64,000 bases of DNA, taken from positions 806,001-870,000 of the forward strand of contig CAXXKZ010000011.1 in assembly GCA_963665545.2 (NCBI GenBank), read 5' to 3'. The notes under the pieces were generated by a model. The model saw only the letters and a list, made by a program, of their open reading frames with translations, was not told the origin of the DNA and searched no databases. The position numbers and the translations under genes were made by a program. The DNA comes from G963665545 sp963665545. Its GTDB lineage: Bacteria > Pseudomonadota > Gammaproteobacteria > Xanthomonadales > SZUA-36. Shown one piece after another: positions 59,583 through 64,000 of this stretch (positions within the stretch are counted from its first letter, which is position 1; every line of letters starts with the position of its first letter).

Positions 59583-60234
59583 ATTCAATGTCGGCGCGGC
59601 GCTGTTATTGTGCGTCAGCCTGACTCTGGAAGCAGATGTTTACCGCTGGGTGGACGAAAACGGTGATGTCCATTACACCGAGTCGCTGCCGCCTGATTTC
59701 GAAGATCGCAAACACGATGTCATCGACAAGCGCGGTATCGTGGTCAAAGAAGACCTCAGTCTGAAACGGGACCCGCCCAAACCCAAACCGAAGGTCGAAG
59801 ATAAAGGCCAATTGCCTCGAGACAGTTCGGGGATGAGGCGACCTGAACCCTTGTACTCACCGGCTGAACTGCAACGGCGCCTCGACAGCATGCTACTGCT
59901 GCGCTACACCACCGAGCAGGAATTGGTTGATGCGATGAACGTGGAAATCGATCAACTGGCCTATGACAAGCGCCTGATCGGAACCAGCCTCAGCAGTGTC
60001 AGGAACACCTACCGGGCCAATATTCGCAAAGCCGCTGACCGGCAGCGGGCAGGAATTGTGGTGCCGGCAGATATGTCTCAAAAGTTGGCCGGTTTGCGCC
60101 GCCGACTGGAGGAAAATGAAATGTCCCTTTCCTTGCTCGACCAACGCGAAACGGAGATTCGCGAACTGTTTGACACTGAAAGGACACGTTATCGGCGCCT
60201 GGTGTTGGAGCGCGAAGCAGAAGCGGAATCCTGA
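59524..60234 (+). CDS. DUF4124-domain protein, secreted/periplasmic
   Basis: About 236 residues. A basic leader and hydrophobic stretch (V-G-A-A-L-L-L-C-V-S-L-T-L) precede D-V-Y-R-W-V-D-E-N-G-D-V-H-Y-T-E, the DUF4124 domain. A proline/lysine-rich linker and two long helices likely to form a coiled coil (about residues 110-230) follow. Function unknown, envelope location likely. ATG 59524 has GGGAGGT five bases upstream. ATG 59569 would give a shorter signal sequence with no ribosome site. It overlaps pyrE by 59 bases. Confidence 0.8.
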   Translation: MMESILTPFKRTVSNMDANKFNVGAALLLCVSLTLEADVYRWVDENGDVHYTESLPPDFEDRKHDVIDKRGIVVKEDLSLKRDPPKPKPKVEDKGQLPRDSSGMRRPEPLYSPAELQRRLDSMLLLRYTTEQELVDAMNVEIDQLAYDKRLIGTSLSSVRNTYRANIRKAADRQRAGIVVPADMSQKLAGLRRRLEENEMSLSLLDQRETEIRELFDTERTRYRRLVLEREAEAES

Positions 60235-60255
60235 TTCGCAGATTCGACACCCGTT

Positions 60256-61026
60256 ATGTATACACGATGCCCCGGTTGCCACACGGTTCACCCAGTCAAT
60301 GCGGCCGTGCTGGCTCGTGCGTATGGACAGGCGCGATGTGGCAAGTGCAACAAGTCAATCAATGTGATCGAATGGCTGTTTGACTCCTGGCCGGATCCTG
60401 GCGCTCAGCCGGCGCCGAGTCGCGCTTCCGGGTCAGACCTGCCCGAACTCGGCGCAAATATCGATATGGGTCTGCACGATGCCGCCCCGGAGGGCAAACT
60501 CGAGGATGAAGGCGGCGGCCTCAAACAGCCAGTAGAAGCAAGGCTGTACAGCAGGCTGTTGTGGGTCGGGGGCCTCGTGTTGTTGCTCCTCATAACGTTC
60601 ATAAACATAGCAAGTTTGCCAGGGACCGGCATCTCTGAATCGCAGCCGATGCAGTCCGCCATGCGGGCATTGGGAATGACCACTGCGCCGCCAACGCCGA
60701 GTTTTACAGACCTATCAAGCATTCAGCTGCTCAGCAGAGACATGCAGATGCACCCGAGCGTGCCCGGCGGGCTGGTATTGAGCGCTACCCTGGTAAACCG
60801 CGCACCACATCGCCAGGATTTCCCGGTGCTCGAAGTCATCCTCACCGACAAACGCTCCAGACCCATCGCCAACCGATACTTTCAGCCTTCAGAATATCTG
60901 TCCGAGGGTGCCGACAGCCGCCGCGGAATGACGCCCGAAGCGCTGCTGGCGGTGAAGCTGGAATTCTTGGATCCGGGCGCTCAGGCGACTGGATTTGAAT
61001 TGCGCTTCCATGCCGAGACCCAGTGA
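60256..61026 (+). CDS. Zinc-ribbon and DUF3426 domain membrane protein
   Basis: 256 residues. The N-terminal MJ0042-type zinc ribbon has C-P-G-C near residue 5 and C-G-K-C near residue 28. A linker and a single membrane helix follow at about residues 98-117, then a DUF3426 domain (A-T-L-V-N-R-A-P-H-R-Q, L-E-V-I-L-T-D). In many gammaproteobacteria such a protein lies just before fis, as here. Its role is not established. It follows the DUF4124 gene by 21 bases. Confidence 0.85.
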   Translation: MYTRCPGCHTVHPVNAAVLARAYGQARCGKCNKSINVIEWLFDSWPDPGAQPAPSRASGSDLPELGANIDMGLHDAAPEGKLEDEGGGLKQPVEARLYSRLLWVGGLVLLLLITFINIASLPGTGISESQPMQSAMRALGMTTAPPTPSFTDLSSIQLLSRDMQMHPSVPGGLVLSATLVNRAPHRQDFPVLEVILTDKRSRPIANRYFQPSEYLSEGADSRRGMTPEALLAVKLEFLDPGAQATGFELRFHAETQ

Positions 61027-61135
61027 TGTAAAAAAACCGGGATTTGATCGCCAACTGTTCGATCGTTGTGATAGTGTTAGAGGTTCCCAGACACAACCAT
61101 CCAAGCACCACAATTTTTGGACAGAAACAACAATA

Positions 61136-61477
61136 ATGGCAGCTCAATCGGACCCTTCCATTCCCTTAAGACAAAACGTTGAAATTGCAATCAGGCAGTA
61201 CCTTCAAGACATGGGCCAATCTCAACCCGACGGTCTATATCAAACCCTTCTCGCCGAAGTTGAACCACCGTTGATCGAGGAAGTGTTGCGCTACACGCAA
61301 GGCAATCAGTCCCGCACAGCGAAAATTCTGGGCATTACGCGCAATACGCTCAGAAGCAAGCTGAATCGCTACGACATTGAGGTCGTGAGCCCAAAGTTCA
61401 GTGGCAAGTTCAGCGGCAAACTCAATGGCAATCTTAACGTTGGGCTAGGCAAAAAACCAAGCGGCAAGCGTGTCTGA
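61136..61477 (+). CDS. fis: DNA-binding protein Fis
   Basis: 113 residues. The C-terminal helix-turn-helix Q-G-N-Q-S-R-T-A-K-I-L-G-I-T-R-N-T-L is near residues 61-78, preceded by the dimer helices. It bends DNA and controls growth-phase genes. The protein is longer than E. coli Fis (98) because of a basic C-terminal tail with near-repeats F-S-G-K-F-S-G-K-L-N-G-N-L-N. ATG 61136 gives the family's normal start. The longer upstream frame is rejected. Its stop overlaps purH by eight bases, the common fis-purH order. Confidence 0.92.
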   Translation: MAAQSDPSIPLRQNVEIAIRQYLQDMGQSQPDGLYQTLLAEVEPPLIEEVLRYTQGNQSRTAKILGITRNTLRSKLNRYDIEVVSPKFSGKFSGKLNGNLNVGLGKKPSGKRV

Positions 61478-63089
61478 AAGCCTGGATTCAACCACAGCAA
61501 CAGGCAGTGTGCTGATGAATTCGACCGACAAGCTTGCCCTGATCAGCGTTTCCGACAAGTCAGGTATCGAGGAATTCGCCGCCTCATTGGCGGCAATCGG
61601 CTTTCGATTGCTAAGCACGGGTGGCACGGCGAAATTACTCACCAATGGCGGTCTGGACGTCACGGAAGTCTCCGAATTTACCGGCTCACCGGAAATCATG
61701 GGTGGGCGCGTTAAAACCCTGCATCCGCGCATCCACGGCGGTTTGCTCGGCAGACGAGGTGAAGACGAAGCCGTCATGCGAGACCGGGATATTCCCAAAA
61801 TAGACCTGCTGGTCGTCAACCTCTACCCCTTCGAGAAGGCAACTTCAGCTGCCGATTGCGATCTCGCCACGGCCATCGAAAACATCGATATCGGAGGCCC
61901 GGCAATGCTCAGATCTGCCGCCAAGAATTTCGAATCTGTGGCCGTGGTGACCCACCCAGATCAGTACGACAGCGTGCTGCAGAAACTACGGGACCAACAC
62001 GGGACCCTGGATCGTCAAACACGGTTTGAACTCGCGGTAGCGGCATTTAACCGTGTTGCCCAATACGACGGAGCCATCAGCCACTGGCTTTCAGCCCACA
62101 ACGGCGCGGCGGGCGACAGCGGTATGCTGGAAGTATTTCCCGGACAAAGCAACGCGACTTTTATTAAGGTGATGGATTTGCGCTACGGCGAAAACCCACA
62201 CCAGCGGGCCGCCTGGTACCGCGATCTGTACCCGGCCGCCGGCAGCCTGTCCGGCTCAAGGCAACTTCAGGGCAAGGCGTTGTCCTTCAACAATATCAAC
62301 GACACCGACGCGGCCTGGCAATGCGTCGGCCAATTCGAAACGCCGGCCTGTGTCATTGTCAAACACGCCAACCCATGCGGAGTTGCTGTTGCCGAGCACC
62401 TCATAGACACCTACGACAAGGCATTCGCTACCGACCCCACCTCTGCGTTTGGCGGAATCATTGCCTTCAACCGCCCAGTGGATGAAGCATTGGCCGGGGA
62501 GATCATTGACCGTCAATTCCTCGAGGTCCTGATTGCCCCAGCCTATAGCCAGGCGGCGCTCGAACGGCTTGCCGACAAACAAAATGTCCGCGTGCTGGAG
62601 GCTGAACTGGGGCCGCGGCCTTGTCACCAGGACGCCAAACGCGTGGCCAGCGGCTTGTTGATCCAAACTGCCGACGATGCCGTGATCACCCGCGATGATT
62701 GCCGCGTGGTTACCGACCGTCAACCGGATGAGCAAGAATGGCAGGACCTGCTGTTTGCCTGGAAAACCGCGCGCATGGTTAAGTCCAATGCAATCGTCTA
62801 CGCCGCGGGTGGCCGCACTCTGGGTATTGGCGCCGGACAGATGAGCCGGGTCGACTCCTCCCGCATTGGCCGCTGGAAAGCGCAAGACGCGGGTCTGGAT
62901 CTCAATGGCTCAGCCATGGCTTCCGATGCTTTCTTTCCGTTTCGAGATGGCCTTGACACTGCTGGCGATGCCGGCGTTGCGGCGGTTATTCAGCCCGGTG
63001 GATCCATGCGTGACGACGAGGTGATTGCGGCCGCCAACGAGCACGGCATGACGATGGTATTTACTGCTGTGCGACATTTTCGGCACTGA
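61470..63089 (+). CDS. purH: Bifunctional AICAR transformylase/IMP cyclohydrolase
   Basis: 539 residues. The N-terminal IMP cyclohydrolase has I-S-V-S-D-K-S-G near residue 26 and K-T-L-H-P-R-I-H-G-G near residue 82. The transformylase domain has K-H-A-N-P-C-G near residue 298. It performs the last two steps of IMP synthesis. GTG 61470 overlaps the fis stop by eight bases. ATG 61515 gives a start closer to the family norm (529 residues in E. coli) but lacks a clear ribosome site. purD follows by nine bases. Confidence 0.95.
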   Translation: MSESLDSTTATGSVLMNSTDKLALISVSDKSGIEEFAASLAAIGFRLLSTGGTAKLLTNGGLDVTEVSEFTGSPEIMGGRVKTLHPRIHGGLLGRRGEDEAVMRDRDIPKIDLLVVNLYPFEKATSAADCDLATAIENIDIGGPAMLRSAAKNFESVAVVTHPDQYDSVLQKLRDQHGTLDRQTRFELAVAAFNRVAQYDGAISHWLSAHNGAAGDSGMLEVFPGQSNATFIKVMDLRYGENPHQRAAWYRDLYPAAGSLSGSRQLQGKALSFNNINDTDAAWQCVGQFETPACVIVKHANPCGVAVAEHLIDTYDKAFATDPTSAFGGIIAFNRPVDEALAGEIIDRQFLEVLIAPAYSQAALERLADKQNVRVLEAELGPRPCHQDAKRVASGLLIQTADDAVITRDDCRVVTDRQPDEQEWQDLLFAWKTARMVKSNAIVYAAGGRTLGIGAGQMSRVDSSRIGRWKAQDAGLDLNGSAMASDAFFPFRDGLDTAGDAGVAAVIQPGGSMRDDEVIAAANEHGMTMVFTAVRHFRH

Positions 63090-63098
63090 GGTACAACG

Positions 63099-64000
63099 AT
63101 GAGAGTCATGGTGATTGGAGGCGGAGGCCGCGAGCACGCCCTGGCCTGGAAAGCCGCACAATCGCCAATGGTCGAACGGGTTTTTGTCGCACCGGGAAAC
63201 GCAGGTACGGCGTTGGAAGAGGGCGTTGAAAACGTCGCCATCGCGGCCAACGACATACCGACTCTAATGGAATTTGCCCGCAGCAATCACGTCGGCTTGA
63301 CCATCGTGGGCCCTGAAGATCCCCTGGTCCAGGGCATAGCGGACCGCTTCAGCAATGCCGGTCTGGCTTGCTTCGGACCCAGCGCGGCGGCGGCCCAACT
63401 TGAAGGCTCGAAGGCATTTGCCAAGGAATTCATGGCCCGCCACAACATCCCAACCGCTGCATTTGGCCAGTTTACTGAGCCTGACTCTGCCATCGCATTA
63501 GTCGCCGAACATGGCTGCCCCATCGTCATCAAGGCAGACGGGCTGTCGGCCGGTAAGGGCGTGATCATCGCGCAGAACCCGACGCAGGCAGAGGCTGCGA
63601 TTCGGGACATGCTGGCCAACAACGCTTTTGGTGAAGCAGGCCACCGCGTGGTCATCGAGGAGTTTCTGGTCGGCGAGGAAGCAAGCTTCATCGTCATGGC
63701 CGACGGCGACAGTATTCTGCCGCTCGCGACCTCGCAGGATCACAAGACAATGGGGGAAGGCGACAGCGGCCCCAATACCGGCGGCATGGGCGCTTATTCG
63801 CCCGCCCCCGTCATCGATGCCGGTCTGCATGAGCGAGTCATGCAGACCATCATCCAACCGACAGTGGCGGGCATGGCCAGTGAAGGAAATCCGTTTCGAG
63901 GCTTCCTGTATGCCGGACTGATGGTTTCGCCCCAGGGCGAAGTGCGTGTGCTCGAATACAATGTGCGGTTTGGGGATCCGGAGACGCAACCGGTCATGCT
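63099..64000 (+). CDS. purD: Phosphoribosylamine-glycine ligase, 3' end outside the window
   Basis: An open frame starts at ATG 63099, nine bases after purH, and runs off the right edge after 300 codons. It has G-G-G-G-R-E-H-A-L-A at residue 7, N-A-G-T near residue 34, G-P-E-D-P-L near residue 70, the ATP-grasp loop K-A-D-G-L-S-A-G-K-G-V near residue 145, and Y-N-V-R-F-G-D-P-E near residue 285. It ligates glycine to phosphoribosylamine in purine synthesis. The missing part is about 130 residues. Confidence 0.95.
   Translation, partial: MRVMVIGGGGREHALAWKAAQSPMVERVFVAPGNAGTALEEGVENVAIAANDIPTLMEFARSNHVGLTIVGPEDPLVQGIADRFSNAGLACFGPSAAAAQLEGSKAFAKEFMARHNIPTAAFGQFTEPDSAIALVAEHGCPIVIKADGLSAGKGVIIAQNPTQAEAAIRDMLANNAFGEAGHRVVIEEFLVGEEASFIVMADGDSILPLATSQDHKTMGEGDSGPNTGGMGAYSPAPVIDAGLHERVMQTIIQPTVAGMASEGNPFRGFLYAGLMVSPQGEVRVLEYNVRFGDPETQPVM

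Noticed and set aside
1..64000. CRISPR arrays, tRNA or rRNA genes, prophage, conjugation genes, antiphage systems
   Set aside because: Read for regular spaced repeats, cloverleaf-like segments and hallmark proteins; none was seen apart from the single IS30 element.

Overview
ORGANISM. The window reads as a moderately G+C-rich gammaproteobacterium, probably environmental and metabolically versatile. The right end has typical gammaproteobacterial order: tyrS, an M23 endopeptidase and anmK; fis, purH and purD; a fused chorismate mutase/prephenate dehydrogenase; and a Uup-type ABC-F protein. No rRNA, tRNA, CRISPR array or phage module was seen. Gene order and family resemblance were judged by eye only. 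LAYOUT. (1) 1-10.2 kb, minus strand: the edge of an acyl-CoA ligase, a frameshifted BCCT transporter, an MDR and an SDR oxidoreductase, a TauE/SafE permease, an M19 dipeptidase with a detached signal peptide, an MTH1-like Nudix hydrolase, a stand-alone old-yellow-enzyme (OYE) protein, and a two-domain FAD monooxygenase/OYE fusion of the 2-aminobenzoyl-CoA (or salicylyl-CoA) type. (2) 10.3-13 kb: a 2-phosphoglycerate-kinase-like protein, an N-formylglutamate amidohydrolase family protein and a putidaredoxin-type ferredoxin. (3) 13-17.7 kb: boxR facing boxC, boxB and a DUF4863 gene, the aerobic benzoyl-CoA epoxidation route. (4) 17.7-24.7 kb: a catabolic reductive dehalogenase broken by a frameshift and an in-frame amber codon, a divergent MarR regulator, and hcrC-hcrA-hcrB for 4-hydroxybenzoyl-CoA reductase. 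Matching inverted repeats lie in front of the MarR/dehalogenase pair and in front of hcrC. (5) 24.7-29.6 kb: a Hyi-like isomerase, glutaryl-CoA dehydrogenase, a second MarR regulator, a block of GTCATCCCGG repeats, and uup. (6) 29.6-38.4 kb: a tightly coupled operon (cyclase, iorA, iorB, SDR, enoyl-CoA hydratase, acyl-CoA dehydrogenase, ridA) preceded by a threonine-dehydratase-like gene. (7) 38.4-49.6 kb: asmA; a 3-hydroxyacyl-CoA dehydrogenase split by an intact IS30-family element; an opine-dehydrogenase-like protein; a Vgb-like beta-propeller; then, on the plus strand, an acrylyl-CoA-reductase-like MDR, an ornithine-cyclodeaminase family protein, a PrnB/indoleamine-dioxygenase-family protein and a kynureninase-like PLP enzyme. 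(8) 49.6-64 kb: housekeeping genes through to purD, which is cut by the window edge. HOW THE GENES FIT TOGETHER. The left two thirds form a catabolic island for aromatic acids activated as CoA thioesters. One inferred route is halogenated 4-hydroxybenzoate (reductive dehalogenase) to 4-hydroxybenzoyl-CoA, to benzoyl-CoA (HcrABC), to ring epoxidation and cleavage (BoxB, BoxC). Here the dehalogenase is broken and no ligase or BoxA is visible. A second inferred route is tryptophan to kynurenine-type intermediates to anthranilate (PrnB-like dioxygenase, KynB-like cyclase, kynureninase-like enzyme), then 2-aminobenzoyl-CoA (monooxygenase/OYE fusion) and beta-oxidation-like steps (acyl-CoA dehydrogenase, hydratase, SDR, RidA). 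The PrnB-like/kynureninase-like pair, whose reading frames overlap, is the strongest candidate for an undescribed pathway. Several catabolic genes are broken (BCCT carrier, dipeptidase signal peptide, dehalogenase, 3-hydroxyacyl-CoA dehydrogenase). The IS30 insertion is certainly real. The small indels could be real decay or assembly error.
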